Assembly (NCBI RefSeq): GCF_000226095.1
Contig: NC_016476.1
Span: 2,480,001-2,544,000 of the forward strand
DNA length: 64,000 bases
Direction of reading: 5' to 3'
Origin: Thermothelomyces thermophilus ATCC 42464
Lineage: Eukaryota; Ascomycota; Sordariomycetes; Sordariales; Chaetomiaceae
The notes under the pieces were generated by a model that was given only the letters and a program-made list of their open reading frames with translations, made no database searches and was not told where the DNA came from. Positions 36,473 through 49,225 of this stretch are shown piece after piece; position 1 is the first letter of the stretch, and every line of letters starts with the position of its first letter. Position numbers and translations under genes: made by a program.

Positions 36473-36921
36473 ATGTCTCAATCACTCGCGCCAGAGTGCA
36501 ACGAAATCAAGGAGTGAGTGAACTTGAACTATTGCATGTCGTGATCAGGCTGACAACGGCTGCTTACGAAGACGCTACGACACTTGCTTCTTGAAATGGT
36601 ACAGCGAAAGTAAGTTTTTGGCGGTTCTCTTCTTTTTTGGTGTGATCTTTTGACACTTATGATCCATATGGGCAGAATACCTCCGTGGGATCGGCACGAC
36701 AGACAATAATGAATGTGCTGGCTTGTTTAAGGAGTACAGCTCCTGTTTGAAAGTAGGGTGGCTCACATCTTCCACGAAATACGCTACTTCTTCACAGGGC
36801 TGATGGGTCTGTTCACTAGGGAGCACTCAAGGAGCGCGGTATTGATAAACTGCTGGATGAAGCTCGGGAAGACAATAAGGATAATGATGCAACGTTGATG
36901 GGGAAGAAGAAATGTAAGTGA
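36473..36921 (+). CDS. mdm35: Mitochondrial intermembrane-space protein Mdm35 (TRIAP1 family)
   Basis: Twin-CX9C protein that partners PRELI/Ups proteins in the mitochondrial intermembrane space, moving phosphatidic acid or phosphatidylserine between membranes. Four short exons: 36473-36513, 36572-36609, 36676-36752 and 36820-36921, giving 85 residues. The two CX9C motifs are C9-NEIKERYDT-C19 and C40-AGLFKEYSS-C50, separated by a 20-residue turn; Mia40 would form the two disulfides on import. The order APECNEIKERYDTCFLKWYSEKYLRG ... NECAGLFKEYSSCL ... GALKERGIDKLL is the family signature. The end is odd. Read through, it is KKKCK followed by TGA. A perfect donor GTAAGT sits inside these last codons at 36914, and joining it to the acceptor at 36971-36972 would create TAG directly after KKK (83 residues). 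Either way the protein ends at nearly the same place. Confidence 0.9.
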
Positions 36922-38474
36922 CCCCGAGTCTCGAGCCGGTGAGTGATAAATCTGACGGGCCTTTGCCTCTAGAGCGGAAGCATTCCCGAGGCATTCCATA
37001 CCCCCAGCCTGCAGTCATCTGGCCTGCAGAAGTTCTGTACGATTATTGTACGCAGTATTTGTGTCATCAACGTCCATACGCGCATCCACTCATCCAGAGT
37101 TCAGTCATGTTGTGTCTCTGGTAATCCTGAAGTGTAAAATAGTTCGAATCAAGCGCTTTGGATGGGCTTAGACAAAACAAGCATTAATATAGGGGTTTGT
37201 TAGAAAGATAAACGGTGAATGGGACGGAAAAGTACTCTACAACAGTTGCAACATTTTCATCGAGATGACATCGACATGAGATTCCAGATGAAGTACTCCT
37301 CTCAAATTTGTCTAGTAGGACCAGCTCCTGGCAATATTATGGCCTTGGGGAAGAAACACTTACACTCATTGCTTGCGCAGCTCTAATTAAGCAAGCAGTA
37401 AGTGAGCGTCATGACTGGTCCGCGGTTTGCCCTAAGCAATCCCGTCTACAAAGCTCTGTGTACGTAAATTGCTTGAATTGGTAGATTGCATTGCGAACTC
37501 GTCTACTAGCTCAGATGCCTCTTGGTTATATGTATTGTCAATTAATGCAACGGGCAACATAATCAAACCAATTGGTTCGTTCAGTTAGGAAGGCGGCCAT
37601 CAGGCTAGCCGAGGAGTATCTTGGTTCGAGAGGCCGACACCTCACCTTAGTCACGAATGTTTGTAGAATATGTAGTCACGAATGTTTGTAGAATATGTGC
37701 TAGAACTATTATGAGTAAATTGTCATCGTTTCTAGGCATTTCTTCCAACAGGGCCACCGCCCCCATAGAGGAGGAAACCAAGAGGTCATTGATATACTTA
37801 CAGCCATTCCTCCCAGGAACACAAGAGCAAGTCTGCTGGTAGTTTGCAGGATGAGGCGTGCAGCCAATTGAATGAAGGAGATGTCCCTCGTATTCTTCAC
37901 TGGTCTCTGAGCTCTACCTGTTGTTGCCGTGCTACATTTCTCCTCATGCCAGGCATGGATGCGCCTTTGGCCTCCTAGATCTGCAGGATGTAGGTTCGAG
38001 CAATTTCAGCCTTTCCGCAGTCCAAGCTAGGATGCCAAAGCCACTTATTAAGTAATACCCAAGTTCTTCATCGAATCCAGGGCTTCGGCTACCAGTACTC
38101 CCGAATAGGCAATACACTACCGTAAGGTACGGAGTACTACCATCATTTATACCATGTTTTTACGAGAGTGCAGTGGGCCAGTGAACATCCTACTTAGTAC
38201 GTAGGACCCACCCACCAATCTCCACAAACTCCGGATTCGCACGCTAAGTGGAATTCAAGGTTCTGGACCTCGGGGTTTCAATTCCCCTTTCACACTTGGA
38301 TACTGTGAAACGCAAGTGTTAGACCACGGTCGAGCTCACCCTCGCTGCTCGATATACCTGCGCCGACGCCGAAACGTGGGTTCACCAACAGTCGCGCCGG
38401 CATTTCGTCCCCAACCATCGGATCGCCTCAGCCTCTGCCCGGAATGCTCTGGCCATAGCCCACAGCGCGATTCT
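36922..38474. other. AT-richer intergenic region with a 25-bp tandem duplication
   Basis: 1.55 kb, visibly richer in A/T than neighbouring regions. It contains an exact two-copy tandem repeat at 37648-37697 and TACGGAGTA at 38128-38136. A stem-loop at about 38259-38274 recalls a tRNA T-arm but is not a tRNA. No gene was found; whether it hides a decayed element cannot be judged by eye. Confidence 0.55.
37648..37697. repeat. Exact 25-bp tandem duplication
   Basis: Two adjacent identical 25-bp units (37648-37672 and 37673-37697), each beginning TAGTCACGAATG. Identity suggests a recent slippage or repair event. Confidence 0.9.
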
Positions 38475-38943
38475 ATGCACCCCTTCTCCATCTTGACTCT
38501 TGGCATCTTTGTAGCTGGCTACATCACCGCTCGATGGGACCTCGTCACCCGTCTCTATGAGCTTGCCATTTTCGCCTGGAACTACGGAGTGGTCGTAAGC
38601 AACGGCCCCCCTCCCCCTCCCCCCTCCCCACCTGGCGGCGACGCTGCTTCTGCGTTTCTGCGCCGAACGCCTTTCTGCGCCGAACGCCGATCGAATTCTG
38701 ACGAAGCCTTCTCTTGTGCAGACACGCGCCGCCAAGGGCTTTGTCGTGCTCAGCCTGGTTTTCCTCAGCATATTTCTCCCGGTGGAGCGGCTTGCGACGC
38801 GAGAGGGGGACCTGGTACGACACTGCATTTCACGCGCCTTGGTCAAGCTTCCAGTTAGAGCTGACTGCCCGTTTCAGCATCCGCGCTCGACTTCATCCGG
38901 CATCTCGGCCAGGGAGCAACTCAGACGGCGGGGTTCTTTTTAG
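38475..38943 (+). CDS. Small two-helix membrane protein upstream of GPI1
   Basis: Unrecognised small membrane protein. Exons are 38475-38594, 38722-38814 and 38878-38943, all phase 0, giving 92 residues. Two hydrophobic segments are clear: residues ~4-20 (FSILTLGIFVAGYITA) and ~46-61 (GFVVLSLVFLSIFLPV). The loop between them (RWDLVTRLYELAIFAWNYGVV) is amphipathic. The introns have good borders (GTAAGC...TGTGCAG and GTACGA...TTTCAG with a GCTGAC branch-like site), so it looks like a real gene. The stop TAG ends 29 nt before the GPI1 ATG. The tail HPRSTSSGISAREQLRRRGSF is less convincing than the rest. In the next frame the same bases are open and run straight into GPI1, and an alternative acceptor AG at 38911-38912 would fuse the two proteins in frame. 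It could therefore be an independent gene on a shared transcript, or a 5' part of GPI1. Confidence 0.6.
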
Positions 38944-38972
38944 CTGATTCGACTGCGCTCTTGCTGTCGGAC

Positions 38973-41347
38973 ATGCCAGATAATGATGGTCTGATGCGCG
39001 TGTTTTGGCCGGCCGATCTGCCGCGGTCGGACCTGAAGGGCGTGGTAGTGGGGTGGAGGAACTCGGCTCTGGACGTATTTGTGCTGGCCATCCTGGAAGA
39101 GGTCGAGGTGTGTGCGCGTAGGCGAACATTGAGGACAGTGGAGGGTGAGATTGCTGACTCAACCCCTAGCTTCGGAATGTCGAATTCGCCCTCAAGATTG
39201 GCACGCTCCTCCGCAACGCTCCCCATCCCGTAAGCCGCATCTACGAGCTGTGCGGCCAGACATCGATATGCGTCCTCGGCCTGTCCAACACCCCAGACTC
39301 GGTCGAGATTGATCCGTCATGGATACGCGTCACGGTCGGGCCCAAGCGCCGTGTCCCTGCCATCACATGTCCGCGAGCCTCGAGCATTCAGCTGATCCTC
39401 TTTGAGAGACCGAATCCCACTAGAATGCAATATATTTCCCTAAACCCAATCGAGTTGGCTCTTGACGACAAGCACGATAGTTTCCGGCAAGATGTGTCTG
39501 ATGGAATTGAAGACGATGACGAGAAGGAGGAGCGCAGGAAGAAGGAGCAACAGAGACAGCTCGTCGAGAAGCTGAAGCAGCATTCAATCTTTAAGCGTGT
39601 GCCTTCCGAGAAAGAAAAGGCACTCGCCAAGATTGTGAACCAGATCAACTGGTCATGGGAGCTCGAGAAGCTGCTCCAGAAGAACGTTTCTCGCATTGGC
39701 ACGCGCCCTAAGCGGAGTCTTAGTGTCTCCGAGAGGGTTGTTGAGTCAGCAACGACGGCGCGCGACATGATGGTGGTGTGGATGTGGGATCTTTTTACCG
39801 TCTACGTTTGGCCTGTCATCAAACGGGTCTTTGTCATGGGGCTATTGGCCCATCGGATCGCCGCCGAAATGCTCTTGCGGATCCTGGAATGGCGGGCGCA
39901 GCCAAGGTACGCCGCCCTGAAGGACATCTCTGCCACCGCTCAGCAGGTCGAGATTCGTCTGCAGCAGTTCTGCTACTGGCCGATGCAGTATGTCACTCTT
40001 CGGTTGAGGAAGAACGACTGGGAGAGCGTGACAACCAGCCACCCCGACTACATCCGCTTTTATAACAGCCTCTGGCTTGTGGCCAACGATGTGATCATCG
40101 GCATCGCTCTGGGGTCTTACATCATTGATAACGCCGGCTGGGTTGCTGAGGAGGTCAACCAGCTCCTCAGTCAGTACACGGTGGACGCGCTGCAGAGCAG
40201 CATCTCCTGGCTCATGGGATGGCCCGCCGGGTTGAAGCTGAACAATGAGCTAGGGGCATTCCTCGGCGACTTGTTTCTATGGGTCATTGATTATTGGTCA
40301 AGTAAGTCCCTCTCAGCGAGTCAGGAACAGGATATCGCTGACCAAAACCAGGCTTCATCGAGGCTCTTCGCCCATATCTGCCTCGCATCATCTGGTTCAT
40401 AGGCTTCTCGAGCTTTGCCGGAGCAAGCATGCCGATAGCCTTGTTTTCGGACCTTCTCTCCATCCTGACGGTGCACATCTACTCTTTTTACCTAGCCTCG
40501 GCCCGAATCTACCACTGGCAGCTGAATATCCTGATATCGCTGTTCCACCTGTTCAGGGGCAAGAAGCACAACGTCCTCAGAAATCGGATCGACTCGTGCG
40601 ATTACGATCTTGACCAGCTGCTCGTTGGCACCATCCTCTTCACTCTTCTCTTCTTTTTGCTACCGACTGTGGTGGTGTTTTACCTTAATTTTGCTATCGC
40701 ACGCATGGTGATCATCTCGCTCAAGGCCGTCTTCGACACGATGCTGTCTTGCTTGAATCACTTCCCTCTTTTCGCGCTCATGCTTCGGATCAAGGATCCT
40801 GGGAGGCTTCCTGGTATGTACCTGTGTTACAAGGCCGTTTGTTCGGGTTAGTAGGCTTACTCGACGGCAGGCGGGATCCGGTTTGAGCTTCGAGATACCC
40901 AAGACTTCAGATCACCCATTACTATTAACTCGCCCACACAAAAGCTGCCTTCGACTTCAGTAATATACCTAAAAGTGAGCTACTCCTGACCTATCGTCCA
41001 ACGTTCACCGAACTGACCGCAGGCAGTCCGTTCCCCTGAAATTCAAGGCCATGTTCCACCAATACTTTCAAATGGGACAGCGGATCCGCAAACACTATCT
41101 CTCGCCGCGGGTGTTGCTCTGTCTTCTCACCGGAAAGTTTGTCCCGCCGCTGAACCGCAAGAACCTGTACAGCCTCCAGTACAGCATGCTACCGGCGCGG
41201 AGAGCGGGTGTTATGGAGATGTGGAACGCGGTCAATTCGCTGCCGGAGTCCAAGAAGCGGGGGGCGCCGGTGCATGTGCCAATCCTGGCGAACGGGAAAA
41301 CGTTCCCCAGCAATTATGGCGGGGGGAGGTCACGAGGTTATGGGTAG
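38973..41347 (+). CDS. gpi1: GPI-GlcNAc transferase subunit Gpi1/PIG-Q
   Basis: Subunit of the ER complex that transfers GlcNAc from UDP-GlcNAc to phosphatidylinositol, the first step of GPI-anchor synthesis. Exons are 38973-39107, 39170-40301, 40352-40813, 40871-40974 and 41027-41347, giving 717 residues. The N-terminal LMRVFWPADLP...GVVVGWRN block matches the Gpi1 start (yeast begins with a WPSEL-like motif), which supports the ATG at 38973. The conserved core is HPDYIRFYNSLWLVANDVIIGIALGSY, followed by membrane helices through WFIGFSSFAGASMPIALFSDLLSILTVHIY and LLVGTILFTLLFFLLPTVVVFYLNF, then HFPLFALMLRIKDPGRLPGGIRFEL. The 5' end is only 29 nt from the stop of a small membrane ORF, so the promoter must lie within or before that gene. 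A Glu/Lys-rich segment (about 125-180) separates the N-terminal domain from the helices. Confidence 0.92.
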
Positions 41348-42331
41348 AGCCGGTAAACACGGTTATTTACATCGCACTAGAACGTAATAAATGGGCGAAG
41401 GCATTGCTCTGATCAGAGGAAACCTCCTGAGTGGTGAATGGTCGCTTCTGCTGTAGTTCTGCCAGTCCAACAATCTTAGAGGGAAAAAAAAAAAAGGGAG
41501 GGGGAGGTTAAACTCAGATAACAACTGATCCTGTTGCCCCTTGGGCACCTGTAGCTGGCAAGCGATCGGCTGAGGAGCTCCAAGTTATATTTCGGTTGTT
41601 CTCAACAAGACTGAAGAGCTTAGGTACGACTGCCGGGCAATGAGCTAACAAACTCACCATACCTGCCACTTTTCCTCACGTTATGGCTAACATACGCAGC
41701 ATTTGTATGAGAGAGGCCGGTACCTTATGCAATTCACCGATGTAGAAATCTTGCGTTACCTAGGTACCTAGGTACCTATGCAGCGCAGCGGACCTTGGGG
41801 AAGCAGCATCTCAGCTCCACAAACGGAAGAAGCACGCGCAACCATCAAACCCCTTCCTTTTCGTCTCGTGTGCTCAATCTCCAAAAATCAGAACGCGTTC
41901 GCCCGCGTCTAGATCATGGCTGGACCTGGGACTAGCTTGACCCCGCGATCTCTCATCTAGTGGCCCCACTATATACTCTTCTGCTGCACCTTTAATGCAA
42001 CTCTAAAGACTCCAGCTACATACACAGCAAACGACGAAACAATCGTGAGATTTCCATCTATAGATGCCCTGATTTCTGTAAGGTTGGATGTTGCCACATC
42101 CTAGCTCCTTACGCGCCCAAGAGTGAATTTCAGCGTTGGCGAAGTTTAGGGCGCTTCTCCTCACGGGCGCCAAGCTCGCACTTGTAAGTGGGAATATCCC
42201 TTTTTCTCCCAACAATAATGGGATCTTTCCTTCTCCTTGTGTGATATTCGGCATGTTGCTAAACAGCAATAATCATTCAGTCATTTTTTCGGCACCTGAA
42301 CCCTTCCTCCCCGATTTACAGTCTCTTCAAA
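41348..42331. other. Intergenic region GPI1 / TBCC
   Basis: 1 kb between same-strand genes. It holds an A-tract at about 41481-41494 and tandem CTAGGTAC palindromes at 41759-41778. No gene seen. Confidence 0.6.
41759..41778. repeat. Tandem CTAGGTAC palindromic repeat
   Basis: Consecutive CCTAGGTA-type units, each self-complementary, form a short perfect-dyad tract. Confidence 0.7.
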
Positions 42332-43622
42332 ATGAGTTCACAGGACCCCAAGGAACGCTTCTACCGCCAGTTCCAGACTTCAGTCACGAGTAAGTTCTGG
42401 GCATCTAGCTCCTTGATTCAGCGTCTCTAAACAAGTACACACCAAGCCATCCATGAGCAGATCAACCAGCTCTCTTCCTTTGCCAGCGTCGGCCCTGAGC
42501 GCCAGGATGCTGTCGACCACATTCTGGGTGGCCTTTCCCACCTCTCCAAGGAGGTAGCCGATGCCACTGAATTCATCCCAGCCCATGATCTGCGGATCTA
42601 CTCCGACACCGTGAAGTCGCTCAAGGACCAGCTCAATGAGGCGCAGGCTAAGTTGATGCCCAAGAACCGCTTCCAGTTCAGGAAGCGGCCCGAGAACAGC
42701 GACGCTGCCACGGCGAAGCCTGACACTCGTCGCCTGGACCTGACCGCCAACACCAGATCGTCCACGGATGTCGCATCCGCACAGACGGAAGCTAAGGACA
42801 CCATCGGCGCGCTCCCGGCTTCCTCGTCGCTGCCGACCAGCAGCAAGAACTACAACGCCGAGATCTCTCGCGACGACGCCACAGCTAAGGGCGTAGGCGT
42901 TCGCAAGCCGTCCTTCTCGGCGGCCCGCGACGTCCACCTGTCCGACCACATCCGCGTGCACATCACCCTGCCAGCCTCGGCCTCTCGTGCCACCTCCTCC
43001 GGCACTCTGACGGACCTGCATCAGTGTGTCGTCGACATGACCCTGCCCACATCGAGCAGCACCACCGGCAGCGGGCCCGGTACCCCCTTCGCCAGCCTGA
43101 CCCTCAAGGACATCCGGAGCAGCGCCATCGTTGCCGGCCACGTCAACGGGCCGGTCCACGTCACGGGCGTGCGCGACAGCGTGGTCATGGTCATTGCGCG
43201 CCAGGTGCGCATCCACGAGTGCCGCAATGTCGTCTTCTATCTGCATTGCGTGAGCAGGCCGATTGTGGAAGACTGCACGGGTGTGCAGTTCGCGAAAGCA
43301 CCCGAGATCTTTGTAAGCTTTGCTTCTCCCTCCCCCCTTTTGTTTTCGTTCCAATTTGAAAGCGATGGCTGTGCTAACATGGCGTGCGTCTGTGTAGCTG
43401 ACGGAGAAGGAGAAGAAGGAGGCCAACCTATACGACCAGGTTGACGACTTCAAGTGGCTCAAGACGTTCAGCTCACCCAACTGGAGCCTGCTGCCTGACG
43501 ACCAAGTCGTGCCGGAGGATGTTTGGAAAAAGGCCCTCGATGGCAAGCCCGGTACGCTCATTGACGATACGCTCCGCATGCTGGGCGTTGAGAAGGGTCT
43601 CGGCGCTGGGAAGGAGACCTAA
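42332..43622 (+). CDS. Tubulin-binding cofactor C (TBCC)
   Basis: GTPase-activating cofactor that triggers release of folded alpha/beta-tubulin dimer from the cofactor D/E complex. Exons are 42332-42389 (phase 1), 42447-43312 and 43398-43622, giving 382 residues. The N-terminal helical part (KERFYRQFQTSVT ... IHEQINQLSSFASVGPERQ) resembles the TBCC spectrin-like domain. A Ser/Ala-rich linker at ~115-175 is followed by the C-CAP beta-helix (about 190-310): DIRSSAIVAGHVNGPVHVTG, then RQVRIHECRNVVFYL. The Arg in QVRIH corresponds to the catalytic arginine finger of the family, so GAP activity should be preserved. The closing segment (ANLYDQVDDFKWLK) is also typical. It converges on MED9. The yeast relative is CIN2. 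Confidence 0.87.
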
Positions 43623-44112
43623 GGAGCGGGGATTTGGTGGGAAGAGATGCCTCGTCGGGAAGTCGTTTATACCGGGGAAGGTGGTGTGTGCTTTGCTCCC
43701 TCTAAGGGAGAGAGACGTTTGGTCAAGAGCTCGGCGTAGCTTTCGTACACAATCAACCATGATTTCTCGCACCGGCTGTCTCTCAGGCCGTCTTAGTTAC
43801 TGCTGCCTGTCTTATCCCAGCATTTTGTCAAGGCCATCATCTAACATCTCGAGTCATAGATACCCAACACCGACACGTGGGGTGTTTACCGCACGCCCCT
43901 CCCCTTTGCGGAATGAATCAGAGGTTTTTTTTTTTTTTTTTAATTCGGTCTCGGATAAACCAGTCAACGGACCACCAACTCCTAGAACGATGCTGCAGAA
44001 TCAAGCTGGTATCAACCCGCCAATTGTAGCCCCAACGCCATGAATATGATCGCCTATGTCTTACCCATCCCCATTCCACACCGCACCCAGGGCCCTCTCT
44101 TAAAACTTGTCC
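43623..44112. other. Convergent intergenic region TBCC / MED9
   Basis: 490 nt with a T17 run at 43925-43941. No gene seen. Confidence 0.6.
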
Positions 44113-44829
44113 TCACTCAACCATCCTCTCCCCCGCTCCGGCCTGCCCATTCCCATCCCCCTCCTTACCAGCGCCGCGACCGCCATCGTCGACGTCCACA
44201 TCCCCCATGACAACGACCCCCTCGCTCTCCTCCCTCTTGGCCTTGACGAAGAGCAGCCCGTCCTCCTGCGTGCGCGCCAGCCGCGCTGCCTGGTTCGCCC
44301 GCCGCTCTTCCAGCGCCCGCGCCTCGGCCTCCTGCTGCGCCAGCGCCCGCCGCACGCCCCCCAGCATGCGCACCGCAGCCCGCGCCCGCTGGAGCTTGTG
44401 CTTGAGGTTGTCTGTCGCGAAGGGGAGGTCTTTGACGGAGAGCAGTTCCTTGTCGCCGGACCCTGGGCCGGACCCGGTGGTAGTACTCTGTTGGTTCGGG
44501 TTCGGGTTCGGGTTTGCTGCTCCTGCTGTTGATGACGATGCGGCGGCGGCGGCGTTGGCGGCGTTGGCGGTGTTGCTGTTGGTTATGATATTGTTGGATG
44601 ATGAGGGGTTCGGGGTCGGGACCGAGGTTGGGAGAGGTGTCGTGCCGGTTACGCCGCCTTGTGGCTTATTGCCGCCGCCGCCGGCGGAAGCTGCTGTCGC
44701 GCCTGTCGCATTGGCACCGCTGGGCGAGCTTGATTGCTGTGCGGCGCGCAGGCGCGTGATGATTGAGGACAGCTCAGTTACCACGTCAACGGCATCGGGG
44801 GAGAGGCCCGCGGGAAGGTGTGTCGCCAT
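44113..44829 (-). CDS. med9: Mediator complex subunit 9
   Basis: Subunit of the Mediator middle module (yeast Cse2/Med9), bridging activators to RNA polymerase II. Single exon of 238 residues. The N-terminus (LSPDAVDVVTELSSIITRLRAAQ) is helical. A low-complexity Ser/Thr/Asn/Pro/Ala linker (about 35-120) carries short NPNPNPNQ and ANAANAAAAA repeats. The Med9 core then follows: ELLSVKDLPFATDNLKHKLQRARAAVRML, with a coiled coil (RALAQQEAEARALEERRANQ). The tail is acidic and Gly-rich. The order short helix, linker, coiled coil fits filamentous-fungal Med9, which is longer than yeast Cse2 (149 residues). It shares a 402-nt divergent promoter with iPGM. Confidence 0.82.
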   Translation of the reverse strand: MATHLPAGLSPDAVDVVTELSSIITRLRAAQQSSSPSGANATGATAASAGGGGNKPQGGVTGTTPLPTSVPTPNPSSSNNIITNSNTANAANAAAAASSSTAGAANPNPNPNQQSTTTGSGPGSGDKELLSVKDLPFATDNLKHKLQRARAAVRMLGGVRRALAQQEAEARALEERRANQAARLARTQEDGLLFVKAKREESEGVVVMGDVDVDDGGRGAGKEGDGNGQAGAGERMVE

Positions 44830-45231
44830 TGTTACGGGGCATTCAGGAGAGCCGCGGAGAGATCCTATGCTGAGTAACTAACAAGATGCCCGCCCCCCCC
44901 CCCCCGCAAAAGATAAGACGCGTTCCTGCTGTTGGTGGGTTGGATGTCGGGTTTTGGGTGGGGACCGGAGGCAGCACCACCACTGATCGCTCTGTTATTA
45001 GCGGCGCGCTAAGCTGGTTTAAGGCAAAAACCGTTCGATGCGGTACGTCAGGTGGGGGGACTTTCCAGGAACACAGGCCCGACCTACCCCGCCATCCCGT
45101 CTCAACAAGTCTGGTCAACTTTTTTCCCTACCTATCTCGGCTGACTTCCTCAGCCGCACCGTTTTAACTGCCACGGATTTTTTCACGTCATATCAAACAA
45201 ACCCCGAGACAAGGCTCCCCACAAGACAACA
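44830..45231. promoter_or_regulatory. Divergent promoter region, MED9 / iPGM
   Basis: 402 nt between the two ATGs. It contains a C13 run at 44893-44905 and an iPGM leader. No binding site was assigned. Confidence 0.55.
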
Positions 45232-47003
45232 ATGGCTCCCGAACACAAGGCCTGCCTGAGTACGTCCCGCCGCCCAGACTACGTCCTGTTCGCATGTTAC
45301 GTCCTGATATACCTCGAGGCGGGATGGCTGATCATGATGCTTCTGCGGTCCTCTAGTCGTGATTGACGGCTGGGGTATTCCATCCGAGGATTCGCCCAAG
45401 GATGGCGACGCCATCGCCGCCGCCGAGACCCCCGTCATGGACGAGTTCTCTAAGAGCGCCACCGGCTACACCGAACTCGAGGCCTCGTCGCTCGCTGTCG
45501 GCCTCCCAGAGGGCCTAATGGGCAACTCCGAAGTCGGACATCTCAACATTGGAGCCGGCCGCGTCGTCTGGCAAGATGTTGTTCGCATCGACCAATCCGT
45601 CAAGAAGGGCGAGTTTAGCAGCAACGATGTAGTCAAGAAGGTCCTAGAGGCGTCCAAGAACACCAACGGGCGCCTTCACCTCTGCGGTCTCGTTTCCCAT
45701 GGTGGTGTGGTCAGTACCTGGATACCTGTGACGTCGCCAGAGTTCTTAAGAATGCTGACTGCCCGTAGCACTCGAAGCAAACCCATCTCTACGCCCTCCT
45801 CAGGGCTGCTAAGGAGGTCGGCGTTCCCAAGGTCTTCATCCACTTCTTCGGAGATGGCCGCGACACCGACCCCAAGTCCGGCGCTGGATACATGGAAGAG
45901 CTGTTGTCTACGATCAACGAGATTGGCACTGGACAGATCGCTACCGTCGTCGGCCGGTATTACGCCATGGACCGCGACAAGAGGTGGGAGAGAAACGAGG
46001 TTGCGCTCCAGGGCATGGTCCTAGGCGAGGGCGAGCAGAGCGATGATCCGGTCAAGACGGTCAGGGAGCGCTATGAGAAGGGCGAAACAGACGAGTTCCT
46101 CAAGCCCATTATTGTCGGCGGCGATGAGGCGCGCATCAAGGGTGAGCGCCCCGTCTTGGCTTAGCATGGCGAGTCGAGATGCTGACTATTTATCCAGACG
46201 GTGACAACGTCTTCTTCTTCAACTACCGGTCCGACCGTGTTCGGCAGATCACCCAGCTCCTGGGCGATGTTGACCGCTCGCCTTTGCCCGATTTCCCCTA
46301 CCCCAAAGTTAATCTGGTCACCATGACACAGTACAAGCTCGACTACCCGTTCGAGATTGCTTTCAAGCCCCAGCACATGGGCAACGTCTTGGCCGAGTGG
46401 CTTGGCAAGCAGGGCGTGGAACAAGTCCATGTCGCCGAGACCGAGAAGTACGCTCACGTCACCTTTTTCTTCAACGGCGGTGTCGAGAAGGTCTTCCCGC
46501 TCGAGACGCGTGACGAGTCGCAGGACTTGGTGCCCTCGAACAAGAGCGTCCCAACGTACGACAAGGCCCCCGAGATGAGTGCCGATGGAGTCGCCGAGCA
46601 GGTGTGCAAGCGGTTGTCGGAGGGGAGGTTCCCCTTCGTCATGAACAACTTTGCCCCTCCGGACATGGTTGGCCACACTGGTGTCTACGAGGCTGCCATC
46701 GTCGGTTGCGCTGCGACTGACAAGGCAATTGGCAAGATTTACGAGAGCTGCAAGAAGAATGGTTACATCCTCTTCATCACTGCCGATCACGGTAATGCCG
46801 AGGAGATGAAGTTCCCTGACGGCAAGCCCAAGACCTCGCACACCACCAACAAGGTCCCTTTCATCATGGCCAATGCTCCTGAAGGCTGGAGTCTGAAGAA
46901 GGAAGGCGGCGTCCTCGGAGACGTGGCCCCGACTGTCCTTACTGCCATGGGTCTGCCCGTGCCTGAGGAGATGACGGGCACAAACCTGCTCGTCAAGGCA
47001 TAA
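45232..47003 (+). CDS. gpmI: 2,3-bisphosphoglycerate-independent phosphoglycerate mutase
   Basis: Glycolytic/gluconeogenic enzyme interconverting 3- and 2-phosphoglycerate through a phosphoserine intermediate and two Mn ions, of the alkaline-phosphatase superfamily. Exons are 45232-45259 (28 nt), 45357-45709, 45769-46141 and 46198-47003, giving 519 residues, the usual length. Metal and catalytic motifs are intact: IVIDGWG (first metal Asp), MGNSEVGHLNIGAGR (nucleophile Ser), FGDGRDTDP, NYRSDRVRQI and TADHGNAE. The splices restore CL|IVIDGWG, HGGV|HSKQTHLYALL and RIK|DGDNVFFFNYRSDR, all family sequence. This form replaces the cofactor-dependent yeast-type enzyme in many filamentous ascomycetes (known for the group). 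No targeting peptide is visible, so the enzyme should be cytosolic. Confidence 0.95.

Positions 47004-49225
<2,222 letters not shown>

Noticed and set aside
38256-38276. Stem-loop resembling a tRNA T-arm (GGGG, loop TTTCAATT, CCCC)
   Set aside because: The loop has eight bases, not seven, and no matching acceptor, D or anticodon arms could be placed around it.
42380-43579. 399-codon open frame on the minus strand
   Set aside because: It is antisense to tubulin cofactor C, which has a recognisable C-CAP domain and consistent introns.
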